64,000 bases of DNA from Bacteroidia bacterium. GTDB taxonomy: Bacteria; Bacteroidota; Bacteroidia; J057. Shown here in pieces: positions 33,975-42,076 of the stretch. The stretch is taken from contig JAUIGE010000003.1 in NCBI GenBank assembly GCA_030430205.1, positions 62,001 to 126,000 on the forward strand, given 5' to 3'. The position numbers were made by a program, and so were the translations under genes. Position 1 is the first letter of the stretch; the number at the start of each line of letters is the position of its first letter. Under the pieces are notes generated by a model that saw nothing but the letters and a program-made list of their open reading frames with translations, had not been told where the DNA came from and searched no databases.

Positions 33975-35078
33975 TTATTGGGATGTTAATTTTTTTAGTT
34001 CTTGATCAATGTAGCTTTCTAACTGTTCCTTACTGGGCAATTGTACCAAATATTGCTGCACAAAGAGGTTTTCATCCATACCTGCGGTTGCATATTTGAC
34101 AAGTGCGTGGTCTTTTTCAGCAACCAATAACATGCCGACAGGAGGGTTGTCCGTTTTTTCACTTATTTCGGCTTTGAAATAGTTGAGATAGGTATTGAGC
34201 TGACCTATATCTCCGTGTTCGAAAGCGCCTATTTTTAGATCAATCAGGACATGGCATTTCAAGATTCTGTGGTAAAAAACGAGGTCAATGAAATAGTAAT
34301 TTGCGCCGATCAGGATTCGTTTTTGCCTTGCCTCCAGGCAAAAGCCATTTCCCAACTCGATGATGAATGCTTGCAAATGCGTCAAAAGAGCAGTTTCCAG
34401 ATCGGATTCTTCCACAACATCCTGTGCCCTCATATCCAAAAATTCGAAGGCATAAACGTTTTTAATTATGTCCATGGGAGCTTGAGGCCGGGTTCTGTCC
34501 TGCACCATTTCAGATAGTTTTTCCGGTTTGGTGGAAAGGCCTGAACGTTCATAGTAGAGACTTGCGATTTGTCGCTTGAGTTCGCGGACGCTCCAGATTC
34601 CTTTGATGCATTCGATCTCGTAGAAGGTGCGTTTGAGGTCGTCCTCGATACGGATGAGTTGTTCAAGATGAGTATAGGATAACTTTGATAGAATGATCTT
34701 TCCTTCTACCCTGTTTTTGAATTCGGGGGTCAGTGACCCCCGAATTGGAAGGGTATTGATTTTCGGGCTCATTGTCTCCGAAATTCGATTTTGGATTAAG
34801 TAGTTTCCTATTTGAGGATAGTAGGTATAAAATGTTCGAAATCGACGAAGTGCTCTTTCATCAACTCCTTTTAAACCAGTTAATTCCTCTGCTACATGGA
34901 AAAGCAACCTTTCCCCATAAACCGCCCGATCCTCCCCATGCTGCTCATACTCTACGATATAGTAGCCGATCAGCCAGTTTCTGATGGTCAAGGATTGGTT
35001 GACAGCGCTTGCAGCTTGTTGCTGTAATGAGGTGTGAATGGTTGAAATGTTGTCAACAAGGAGCTTGAAATTTTTCAT
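33975..35078 (-). CDS. DUF1016/YhcG-type PD-(D/E)XK nuclease domain protein
   Basis: 367-aa protein with the DUF1016 N-terminal helical domain (IRNWLIGYYIVEYEQHGEDR; YGERLLFHVAEEL) and a C-terminal PD-(D/E)XK nuclease fold: Asp265 in YYFIDLVFYHRIL, Asp280-x-Lys282 in HVLIDLKIGAF, and Gln293 in GQLNTYLNYF. All key residues are present. Such proteins occur in defence islands and near mobile elements; their exact role is not settled. It stands at the left end of the accessory stretch and is flanked by the TfoX relic and a CAT-type gene. Confidence 0.88.
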   Translation of the reverse strand: MKNFKLLVDNISTIHTSLQQQAASAVNQSLTIRNWLIGYYIVEYEQHGEDRAVYGERLLFHVAEELTGLKGVDERALRRFRTFYTYYPQIGNYLIQNRISETMSPKINTLPIRGSLTPEFKNRVEGKIILSKLSYTHLEQLIRIEDDLKRTFYEIECIKGIWSVRELKRQIASLYYERSGLSTKPEKLSEMVQDRTRPQAPMDIIKNVYAFEFLDMRAQDVVEESDLETALLTHLQAFIIELGNGFCLEARQKRILIGANYYFIDLVFYHRILKCHVLIDLKIGAFEHGDIGQLNTYLNYFKAEISEKTDNPPVGMLLVAEKDHALVKYATAGMDENLFVQQYLVQLPSKEQLESYIDQELKKLTSQ

Positions 35079-35189
35079 ACATGATATTTTGCTGGGTTAA
35101 AAAAGTGTGATAATCACTTCCCAAATGAAAATATCATGGCGCAAAAAAAGGGGAAAAGATATGCACAAAGGTGGAAAAACCTCCCAGGC

Positions 35190-35831
35190 TCAGCCCCCCA
35201 AAAAAGCCCCCACCTCCGCCGAAAAGGCCTCATAGGCCTCAAAAAACTGCCCTGCGTGCAGCCCATCCATCAGGGCATGATGCCCTGAGACGGAGACTGG
35301 CAGATACCAGTCTGCTCCCCGCTGGTGCAGCTTCCCCAAAACAATTTTGGGGATGGAGTCGCCTTTTTTCAGGCGGCGGGCGTGCTGGAAGCTGGTAAAA
35401 GAAATCCAGGGGATAACAGATGAGTGGATGAGGTCATCGACCTCAAAACGTGGCGCAAAAGGCTCGCCGCCTTTGATGGCTGCGATCACCGCCCGCGCCT
35501 GCGGGACAAAGTCAGCGAAGCTTTCGCTGTATTCGAAATAACCGTAGCCAAAATTTCCGTCATCCTTCAGGATGGTGCAGCTGCCGCCGATCTTGTCGTG
35601 CAGCACGACTTCCTCGCCACGTATGCGGTAGCGAAAAGCTTCCAGTTCATTCACCGTTTTCAGCACGCCATAGTAGGATGCGAGGAAAAAGGAAATGCCA
35701 TGTTGGGCAGTATAGGCCTTGAGCTCATTCACTTTTACTTCGCCACAAATATTGAAAAAGGGGTCATCAAACTGAATGAAATTCAGGAATTGTGCTTTGC
35801 GGGACCAGCGGTCGATATCGATGGTTTTCAT
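35190..35831 (-). CDS. Chloramphenicol acetyltransferase family protein
   Basis: 213-aa trimeric-type acetyltransferase. It keeps the start of the family (IDIDRWSRKAQFLNFIQFDD), FASYYGVLKTVNELEAFRYR-like text, FTSFQHARRL and the catalytic HHxxxDG motif (HHALMDG, residues 184-190). Length is that of type A CATs. Chromosomal homologues in Bacteroidota often do not confer resistance, so the acceptor may be another alcohol. The C-terminus ends AEVGAFLGG, close to the gene's low-complexity downstream region. Confidence 0.87.
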   Translation of the reverse strand: MKTIDIDRWSRKAQFLNFIQFDDPFFNICGEVKVNELKAYTAQHGISFFLASYYGVLKTVNELEAFRYRIRGEEVVLHDKIGGSCTILKDDGNFGYGYFEYSESFADFVPQARAVIAAIKGGEPFAPRFEVDDLIHSSVIPWISFTSFQHARRLKKGDSIPKIVLGKLHQRGADWYLPVSVSGHHALMDGLHAGQFFEAYEAFSAEVGAFLGG

Positions 35832-35858
35832 GTGCGAATGATGAGAAGGTGTATGCTT

Positions 35859-37310
35859 TTATTTTGAGTATGGAAGCTGGAGGAAAATGCTTTTTTCATC
35901 TGAAGCGATCTCGATCAGGCCAGCAAACTTTTCCTGATTCGCCCAATAATTGTCAGGGTTGATCACAAACAAATAGCCTGGGGCATTATTTAAGTCAGGG
36001 AAACTGTCTTCCAGCACACAGTTGGGATTGCGAAAGTGGATATATAAAAAGCGATCCAGCGGAAATTTGCTCATGAAAACGACCTTTTCCGCTTCTTTGA
36101 AAAGGGCTTCATGCTGCACAAGCAGGGGCGCATCGCTTTTGGGAGAGGCTGTTTTGTACAGTTTTAAGCCCGCGCTTATCAGGAAAAGCAGCAAAATCAG
36201 GTAGCTGAAATAGCGGTATTTTTTTGTATAAAAATCTACAAGCCCCCAGATATTGATGGCCAAAAATGGCAGGACAGGGGCCATATACCAGATGTGTTTG
36301 CTGCTGGCAAAAGTCAGAAAAAGCGCAAGAATCAGCCAGCAAAGGCAGGCGTAGAGGTGGAGGGAGCCTTTTTCATTTCTTTGGAAAATGTGTTTGAAAT
36401 CGCCTTTTATCCATGAAAAAAGGAGCAGGGCATAGCCCACATAATTCCAGATGCTGAATTTGACATCCAGCACATGGAAAAAGTAAAAATAGCCAAAGGT
36501 ATTGGGCGCGCCGGAGCCCTGGGTGAAGCGCTCGACGATGTCGTACAAAATGAGGGTTTCCAGGCTGTTTTTTCCCAGAAAAGGCTTATCCGGAAACTCA
36601 TTGCCGAGTCTCAGGCTCAAGCCTATCCAGCTGGCTAGGATGAGGATAAAGAGGAAAATGCCTGTCCAGGCCCAGGGTGAGCGAAGGTAGCTTTTGAGCT
36701 TTTTACCCAAAATCAGGTACAGCAGCCAGGCTGGCAGCAAGGTGAGCGCGGCGGGTCCTTTTACCCAAAAAGCCAGGCCCAGAAATAGCCCGACATAGAT
36801 CGCAGATACAGGGCGCTGTCCGTCTACACATTTCAGGAAAAAGTAGGAAGCCATCATCAAAAAGCAGACCAGCAAGGCGTCGGTATCTCCGCTGCGGCCT
36901 ACATGCGAGCCAATCAGGCTCTCGGTGGTGATAAGCAACAGGCAACTGAAGAAAGCAAAGCGCTCGTCTTTGTAAATCCGGATGCTTTTATACAGAAAAA
37001 AGATGCTGATGACAATGGCCAATGCAGAGGGTAAGCGCAGGGCAAAAGCATTGATACCGAAGCTTTTATAGGATAAAACGATGGCCCATATCGCCAGCGG
37101 AGGCTTGGCAAACCATGACTCCTGCTGACCGCCAAAATAATAGTTGAAGTAGTCTCCATTTTGCAGCATTTGCAAAGCGATCTCGCCATGCAGCGATTCA
37201 TCCCAATGCATCAAGGGATGGGCACCCAAGAGCAGCAAGCTGAAAAAGGCAGCCAGGAAGACAATCAGCCCAACGGGCGCAAAGGGATGTTTAAAAAAAC
37301 TGTTTAACAT
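35859..37310 (-). CDS. ArnT-like glycosyltransferase family 39 membrane protein
   Basis: 483-aa polytopic membrane protein of the GT39/PMT-like GT-C class, which transfers a sugar from a polyprenyl-phosphate donor on the outer face of the inner membrane. The N-terminal catalytic loop is LMHWDESLHGEIALQML (Asp-Glu), followed by QESWFAKPPLAIWAIVLSYK and the loop HVGRSGDTDALLVCFLMMAS, as in ArnT homologues. About eleven helices, then a soluble C-terminal tail. It overlaps the desaturase gene by one base, pointing to a two-gene envelope-modifying operon. Confidence 0.87.
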   Translation of the reverse strand: MLNSFFKHPFAPVGLIVFLAAFFSLLLLGAHPLMHWDESLHGEIALQMLQNGDYFNYYFGGQQESWFAKPPLAIWAIVLSYKSFGINAFALRLPSALAIVISIFFLYKSIRIYKDERFAFFSCLLLITTESLIGSHVGRSGDTDALLVCFLMMASYFFLKCVDGQRPVSAIYVGLFLGLAFWVKGPAALTLLPAWLLYLILGKKLKSYLRSPWAWTGIFLFILILASWIGLSLRLGNEFPDKPFLGKNSLETLILYDIVERFTQGSGAPNTFGYFYFFHVLDVKFSIWNYVGYALLLFSWIKGDFKHIFQRNEKGSLHLYACLCWLILALFLTFASSKHIWYMAPVLPFLAINIWGLVDFYTKKYRYFSYLILLLFLISAGLKLYKTASPKSDAPLLVQHEALFKEAEKVVFMSKFPLDRFLYIHFRNPNCVLEDSFPDLNNAPGYLFVINPDNYWANQEKFAGLIEIASDEKSIFLQLPYSK

Positions 37311-38260
37311 CAGGCGGCATGAGCTATTTCATCCAATAAACCCGTGAGATACCCATGGGTTATATGGGCTCTCTCTTTGAACTGACTTTGCTGCATCAGT
37401 AAGTCATGAAGTTTGGGAAGGTTGTAGAAGGGCACGCCGGGATATAGATGGTGATCCAGGTGATAGTTTACATTATGAGGTGCCAGAAAAAAACATTCGA
37501 TCCAGGAAGCTTTTACCGTTCGGGAAGAGCTGAATAAGGAGTCATAGGCTAAACCGCCATAATGCTCTGCGATACTTCGAAAGTATTGAAACATAAGAAA
37601 AGTGGTGAGGCCGGGAATAACCCATAACAGCAAAAAATAATTCCACCATCCCATCATCGTTAAGCCTCCGAATAAGACGGCATAAAATCCTATTTTCAGC
37701 AACTTCTCGCTTGGTTTTTGGGGAGCTTTTTTGACCTTTTTATCAAAATCCATGCTCTTCTTCATTAACCAAATCATATCCAGTACCCCTCTGTAGAATA
37801 CCAGGTATAAAGTCAAAGTCGTAATAAATTCTCTCTTGCTTTGTGGGAAATCGAATCTGGGCCTCCCCAGTTTTGCCGTCCAATCCGGGTCTTCATCTGT
37901 GTTGAGTTTGCGGTGGTGGGGCAAATGGATTTTTCGAAAAGAATGGACTGTGGTAAAGATGGGAAACATCGCAAAGAGATTGACTATCAGGTCATTCCAT
38001 TTTCTGTTTTTCAAAAGCCGGTAATGTAAGGCATCGTGTGTCAATGCAGCCAATGCATGGATCCGGCCTCCAATGATAAAGACAAGCACCACATACAGCC
38101 AGACGGATGGAAACAGCGACCAAAGGTAGATACTCCCCACAATGACAGCCCAGTCAAACACCAATGCAGCAATCGCGAGATAAGGATTGATGCGATAGAG
38201 GGGTTTGAGGTCTTTGGGATTTAGTTTAATGTTCAATTCCCTGGAATCATAAGTGTGCAT
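37310..38260 (-). CDS. Fatty acid desaturase family protein
   Basis: 316-aa membrane di-iron enzyme. Three histidine boxes are visible: HDALH at 75-79, HLPHH at 112-116 and HLDHH at 267-271, plus His233 in AEHYG. Two pairs of membrane helices surround them (about 27-65 and 195-225). Likely inserts a double bond or hydroxyl in a lipid acyl chain or carotenoid-like substrate. The downstream GT39 gene overlaps it by one base. No regulator is adjacent. Confidence 0.9.
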   Translation of the reverse strand: MHTYDSRELNIKLNPKDLKPLYRINPYLAIAALVFDWAVIVGSIYLWSLFPSVWLYVVLVFIIGGRIHALAALTHDALHYRLLKNRKWNDLIVNLFAMFPIFTTVHSFRKIHLPHHRKLNTDEDPDWTAKLGRPRFDFPQSKREFITTLTLYLVFYRGVLDMIWLMKKSMDFDKKVKKAPQKPSEKLLKIGFYAVLFGGLTMMGWWNYFLLLWVIPGLTTFLMFQYFRSIAEHYGGLAYDSLFSSSRTVKASWIECFFLAPHNVNYHLDHHLYPGVPFYNLPKLHDLLMQQSQFKERAHITHGYLTGLLDEIAHAA

Positions 38261-38359
38261 AGTCTTTAGGGTTTTTTGAAGGACTCAAACAAGGCAGGAA
38301 TAACAAAATACAAAAAAACCAATAGATTTGGAAGAGTAGTGCCAGATAATAATCTGATA

Positions 38360-38818
38360 CTACTGCTTTGTTTGAGCCTGTTCAAACAACACCACCGCCA
38401 ACCTGGCGAAGGCAGGCAACCCCCGGCTGATGGTGGCTTCCACCACCTTGCCGTTTCTGAAACGCCCGAATTTTGCCACATCATCATAAGTCCAGCCTTT
38501 GGCTTGCATCATGGCGCGGAAGCGATCGGCCCATTCCTTGCGGATGAGCTTCTCCATCTGGGACTTGTAAAAGAGCCAGGTCTTTTCGGGCAGATCGCCA
38601 CTTTCGAAGTGAATGAGGCGGACGTATTCGAGGGTTATTTCCCGCTCAGAGAATTCTGGGTGCTGGGATTTGACCCATTCGCGCGTGCGGTCGACGGCCA
38701 TATTGGCGAAATCCAAAGCGATCTGGAATCGCTTTTCAGGGGGGAAAGAGGTGTAGATTGCGACTTGACGGGCGGCGGCTTCACGCGTGATATGGATTTT
38801 TTTACCCCAGTAGTCCAT
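38360..38818 (-). CDS. Unknown 152-aa protein paired with a nucleotidyltransferase
   Basis: No domain recognised with certainty. The N-terminal half (FPPEKRFQIALDFANMAVDR, TREWVKSQHPEFSEREITLE) and the C-terminal half (WADRFRAMMQAKGWTYDDVA, KFGRFRNGKVVEATISRGLP) look like two small helical units. Its start overlaps the 3' end of the nucleotidyltransferase gene by 17 bases, so the two are translationally coupled. That layout is typical of toxin-antitoxin or other two-component defence modules; which protein would be toxic is not visible. Confidence 0.7.
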   Translation of the reverse strand: MDYWGKKIHITREAAARQVAIYTSFPPEKRFQIALDFANMAVDRTREWVKSQHPEFSEREITLEYVRLIHFESGDLPEKTWLFYKSQMEKLIRKEWADRFRAMMQAKGWTYDDVAKFGRFRNGKVVEATISRGLPAFARLAVVLFEQAQTKQ

Positions 38819-39338
38819 CGGTTTTGAGATTTAATTTGTTTACCCAGCCTTTGATATAATCTAAATCCAAATTTTCAGTCGTCAGCAAAAATTGAATATC
38901 TTCTACTTGCTTGTCACTTGGACTGATATTGTGCCACTTGATTTTGGAAATAACCAGGTCTTCTTCAGAAGCCATGAAACATTCAACCCCAAAGTATGTC
39001 ACTTTCTGTCTCCACTCAAAAGCGGCTCTTCCATATTCCGTATCCTGAAATGGCATAAAGTCATATCTCATACCAAATTCATATTCCACAATACTGAATA
39101 CAATTCCCCTCCTGATGTCGTCCTGAAAAGATGCTTCATAAGGCTCCCAAAGCGGGAAATGTTTCAGGATTCCGCCTACCTTTTCAGGCAGTATCCTGAT
39201 CACCATATCAATATCATTGGTAGTCCTCGCTCTGTTGTGGTAACTCACCGCGAATCCGCCAACAATCATGTAGTCAATGTTTTCTTCAATCAGTACATCA
39301 ACGATTTTTTGAAGCGCTTTTTGAAAGAGAGTAGCCAT
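38802..39338 (-). CDS. Nucleotidyltransferase (AbiEii/DUF6036-like)
   Basis: 178-aa protein with the minimal nucleotidyltransferase core: VGGFAVSYHNRARTTNDIDM, with Gly27-Gly28 and the metal-binding pair Asp42-x-Asp44, followed by the helical and strand elements to FLLTTENLDLDYIKGWVNKL. Such proteins transfer a nucleotide to RNA, protein or small molecules and often act as the toxin or antitoxin of paired systems. First gene of a pair with the 152-aa protein (17-base overlap). Start ATG at 39336-39338. Confidence 0.83.
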   Translation of the reverse strand: MATLFQKALQKIVDVLIEENIDYMIVGGFAVSYHNRARTTNDIDMVIRILPEKVGGILKHFPLWEPYEASFQDDIRRGIVFSIVEYEFGMRYDFMPFQDTEYGRAAFEWRQKVTYFGVECFMASEEDLVISKIKWHNISPSDKQVEDIQFLLTTENLDLDYIKGWVNKLNLKTDGLLG

Positions 39339-39404
39339 GTAATAAAGTTAACATATGTTAATGAGGATTGCAATGAAATGCCTCAATAAAGGCTGTTTCC
39401 TCCC

Positions 39405-40097
39405 TCACAAACGCAGCCTGCGCAACTCCTTATCCAAAGCCCGCCAGCCCGGCATATGCCGGGCCACCTCCGCCCAAAACACCTTCGAGTGATTCTTCAC
39501 CCGGGTGTGCGCCAACTCATGCACGATGAGGTAATCAATCAGAGGGAGCGGCAGCTTCACCGCATAAATATTCAAGTTGATATTATTGACGAAGGAACAG
39601 CTCCCCCAGCGGGTCTTCATCTTCTTGAATGTGAGCTTTGCAAAAGGTAGCCCGGTGCGCTGTGACCATTCCTGCACGCGGGGCGTGATGACTTCTTTGG
39701 CTTTTGCGCGGTAGAAGGCGTCAAAGGTTTTTTGGAGGTTTTCCTGCGTATGCAGGGCCTCGGGAAGGGAAAGCCTGAATGTTGAGCCCGTAAATGCCAG
39801 GACTACTTTTTTCAGTGCCTCATTGCGTATGATCTCCACCTCATAGTCGCTGCCCAGGTAGGGCATCTGTGAACCCTTGACGATGTCGGTGTTCACTTCT
39901 GTCCCCAGCTGTTCCAGTTTTTTCAGGATCCAGGGGGCTTTCTTCAGGATCAGTTTATTTGCCTGCTCTTCGGGAATAGGGCGTCCCCGCAGGATAACGC
40001 CCTTCCCTTTTTTGATGATGATATAGTGGTTTTTGAGGCCGCTTTTCTGCTCGAAAGTGTAGGTTATGATTTGGGATTTGTATGAGATGCCTGGCAT
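39405..40097 (-). CDS. YgjP-like metallopeptidase domain protein (DUF45, M48 type)
   Basis: 230-aa protein with a C-terminal zinc site HELAH at 193-197 and a third ligand His203 in HTRVKNHSKVFW. The preceding segment LTFKKMKTRWGSCSFVNNIN is the conserved block of the YgjP/DUF45 family. These proteins are common near type I restriction genes and in defence islands, though a substrate has not been shown to my knowledge. Single gene, 66 bases from the nucleotidyltransferase start and 15 bases past the next upstream gene's stop. Confidence 0.88.
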   Translation of the reverse strand: MPGISYKSQIITYTFEQKSGLKNHYIIIKKGKGVILRGRPIPEEQANKLILKKAPWILKKLEQLGTEVNTDIVKGSQMPYLGSDYEVEIIRNEALKKVVLAFTGSTFRLSLPEALHTQENLQKTFDAFYRAKAKEVITPRVQEWSQRTGLPFAKLTFKKMKTRWGSCSFVNNINLNIYAVKLPLPLIDYLIVHELAHTRVKNHSKVFWAEVARHMPGWRALDKELRRLRL

Positions 40098-40112
40098 GTT
40101 TTTGTGAATCTA

Positions 40113-40598
40113 TCACCGCATTTTTTGCAATTTAATTATTTGCAGCCATTTTTCAGCCAATTTGAGTTCCCCACTCAATTGAAAGTTTTCATCTACCTTA
40201 AAAAAATCAAGGACAAGCTCTGCTTTGTTTTTACTGGTAAAAGAAAAAGAGAGGCCCAGGGCCTCCGTGATTTTATGAGGGCCTTCCTTGGCAGAAACCG
40301 TTTTACTCAAATGGATAAGCTTGCAGCTTTTGACTTCTGAAAGGTCGATATACTCAGAAGTCGTTTTATTTTTCCCCTGCCTAAAAAATATCAAGGCATT
40401 ACCATTTTCACATAGACCGATGGCCATGTCTTTACAAGAGTCCTGCTGCGAAAGGCTGCAGTTATGCTGTTTTGCGATCTCAGCAAGTGAACGCAATAAT
40501 TGCTTTTCCCTTTTTTTACTGCCTGTGGCAGCTAAGACGAATGGCATAAGGCAGATGGCCAGGAAAAAAACGGCCATAATTACTGTTACTGAATCCAT
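40113..40598 (-). CDS. Membrane-anchored protein of unknown function
   Basis: 161 aa, not recognised. One membrane helix at residues 5-24 (TVIMAVFFLAICLMPFVLAA) followed by a basic stop (KKREKQ), so the rest is predicted to be cytoplasmic. The soluble part is a mix of strands and helices with three Cys (CSLSQQDSC, LCENGN) and a region LSFSFTSKNKAELVLDFFKV. Same strand as the YgjP-like gene, 15 bases apart, so possibly co-transcribed. Confidence 0.55.
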   Translation of the reverse strand: MDSVTVIMAVFFLAICLMPFVLAATGSKKREKQLLRSLAEIAKQHNCSLSQQDSCKDMAIGLCENGNALIFFRQGKNKTTSEYIDLSEVKSCKLIHLSKTVSAKEGPHKITEALGLSFSFTSKNKAELVLDFFKVDENFQLSGELKLAEKWLQIIKLQKMR

Positions 40599-40707
40599 GA
40601 TTATTTTGATTATGTGTTAAAAATTGAAATCCTCCCTTTTACCGGAAAGCATTCCCGTAAAAGCTATTTGCATGGTGGTACAGCCGTCCATGCTCCTTTA
40701 AGAAGGA

Positions 40708-41076
40708 TTACCAGAAATAATCAAATGGAAACAGCAACTCGACTTTCTGTCGGTTGACAGGAAAGTCAATTATCGAGGAGACATATTGTGAAAACTTGTT
40801 TTCCCTTAGCTGTGCAGCTATTCGGAAGGCGGCCCACAGTCGCTTTACCGATTCTGTAGAGGCAGGATAAGAGATATTCCAGGAAGCAATTCCTGTATTT
40901 TCAGATTGATGTGCCGGGATCAGGTGATTTTGTGATACAAGAGAATAGGTGGCCTGCTTCTCAGCATGGGTATCCCGATGGCTGTCATGGGCAAAAAAGC
41001 TGCCTGCCCCAACTATCAGGAGCCAGCAAAGGACAGATATGTATATGATTCCATAATCCTTAACAGCCTTTTTCAT
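40708..41076 (-). CDS. Small protein with N-terminal membrane helix, unknown
   Basis: 122 aa, not recognised. A hydrophobic segment (IIYISVLCWLLIVGAGSFFA, about residues 10-29) followed by a His-rich patch (AHDSHRDTHAEKQ) suggests a signal anchor. The remainder has no motif. Support is only the open frame, an ATG start and its strand agreement with neighbours; it could be a relic or a real small exported protein. Confidence 0.4.
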   Translation of the reverse strand: MKKAVKDYGIIYISVLCWLLIVGAGSFFAHDSHRDTHAEKQATYSLVSQNHLIPAHQSENTGIASWNISYPASTESVKRLWAAFRIAAQLRENKFSQYVSSIIDFPVNRQKVELLFPFDYFW

Positions 41077-41177
41077 GGGACAGGTATCGATTTAGCGACA
41101 TTTTACGAGAGATTTCTTAATTGGATTTCGGTATGTGGGTAACTTTTTGCTGGCCGCGTCCGGGCTACTCAGGACAT

Positions 41178-41276
41178 TTTTTTGACGCTGACTTTTTATG
41201 GCAGGTATGAATGATTATGACCAGGGCTTTCGTCATAAAAATTCATAAATAGTCAGCGTCTCTCAGCGTCAAAAAA
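41178..41276. repeat. Imperfect inverted repeat, about 100 bases
   Basis: The left arm includes TTTTTTTGACGCTGACT (41178-41194). The right arm reads AGTCAGCG, then a short interruption, then GCGTCAAAAAA (41251-41276), the reverse complement with an extra copy of the core. It could fold as a hairpin or be a small palindromic element. Not coding. Confidence 0.6.
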
Positions 41277-41376
41277 CAAGGCATGTCTTTTTTGTCTGGT
41301 AGCATGTGGAGGGATTATATTTCATAGTTTGTTAATCAGGTTATAGCTGATTATGTGACTATGAAAGGTATTTTCC

Positions 41377-41411
41377 CTCACACCCACCCCACAAAACTCA
41401 CCGCCTCAAAG
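41377..41411. repeat. 35-base direct repeat, left copy
   Basis: Identical except for one base to 42944-42978, which is the 3' end and stop of the DUF3883 gene. Read on the minus strand this copy would encode FEAVSFVGWV and a stop. The two copies enclose the AbiE module. Confidence 0.9.
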
Positions 41412-41455
41412 GAGTCAGTCGGCAGGATGGAGTGGGCAGTTGGCAGGGAAAAAGC

Positions 41456-42076
41456 CTAAAAATACCGCGCAATCACCTCCTCCTTCAACCAATCAAAAGC
41501 AGCCTGCTGCTCATAGTTCACGCCCGAGCGCAAAAGCGCCTCCATATCACCCCCAAAATCCAGGTCGCTTTCTTTCTCCTCCAGGTTTTGCAGGAACTCT
41601 TTTATACCCCTCGTCCAGGACGCCCCCTCAAGGCAGGGGTGATTGGTTCTAACAAAAAGGCACTCTCTAAACCCACCCCGCTTCGTCTACGACTCCGCCG
41701 CCCCTCCCTTAAGAAAGGAGGGGCTCATGCAAAAATTTTATTTTTGCTGTTTCATCAGCCCATTCCTTTCAAAATGAAAGGCGCAACACACAAAAATTTT
41801 ATTTTTGTCCCTCTGAGCTTCCCCCTCTTTGCTTCAGAGAGGGGGAAAAAAAGGGGGTGAGTTCAACAAAAGATGCCGCCGGCAAAAGCATTCCAGAACC
41901 AATCACCCCTGCCCTCAAGGGGTGTCACAACTGTCTTCCGAGTACCTGGGCGCAGGCTGTAAATACAGCTTGTGCAGAGCCGTGCCGCCCCGGAAGGCGA
42001 GGTTTTCCCGGAGAAAATCATCCGAGAAAATGGCGATGATGGCTCGGCAGATGATGAGGTCTTGCTCGACCTGGAA
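41456..42076 (-). pseudogene. AbiEii toxin (nucleotidyltransferase) gene, broken by a small element
   Basis: Two fragments of a type IV AbiEii toxin are readable. The N-terminal part (42076 down to 41931), in frame after the AbiEi stop, gives FQVEQDLIICRAIIAIFSDD, then FLRENLAFRGGTALHKLYLQ and PAPRYSED, the nucleotidyltransferase core up to its first catalytic Asp region. The C-terminal part (about 41620 down to 41456) gives GIKEFLQNLEEKESDLDFGG, DMEALLRSGVNYEQQAAFDW, LKEEVIARYF and a TAG stop. The start codon and about 150 central codons are missing, and roughly 310 bases of unrelated repeat-rich DNA sit between the parts. The toxin is therefore inactive, while the antitoxin gene upstream is intact. 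Confidence 0.85.
41621..41930. mobile_element. MITE-like element with terminal inverted repeats inside abiEii
   Basis: The ends are inverted repeats: the inner 17 bases CAGGGGTGATTGGTTCT at 41634-41650 match the reverse complement at 41895-41911, and the flanking C-rich parts match imperfectly. Inside are two more hairpins (a CCCCTCC / GGAGGGG stem near 41705-41725 and a CCCCCTCT / AGAGGGGG stem near 41821-41845) and a direct repeat CAAAAATTTTATTTTTG seen twice. No transposase is encoded, so it would depend on another element. A target-site duplication is not evident, and part of abiEii is missing. Confidence 0.65.

Larger units (their letters stand above)
41077..41455. other. Gene-free stretch holding an inverted repeat and one arm of a direct repeat
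   Basis: I see no coding potential. It holds an imperfect inverted repeat (41178-41193 with 41251-41276, arms built on TTTTTTTGACGCTGACT) and, at its right end, the left copy of the 35-base direct repeat (41377-41411) that brackets the AbiE module. Confidence 0.6.

Noticed and set aside
40636-40663. Possible terminator hairpin between two unknown small genes
   Set aside because: The arms CTTTTAC and GTAAAAG pair, but there is no T-run after the stem on either strand.
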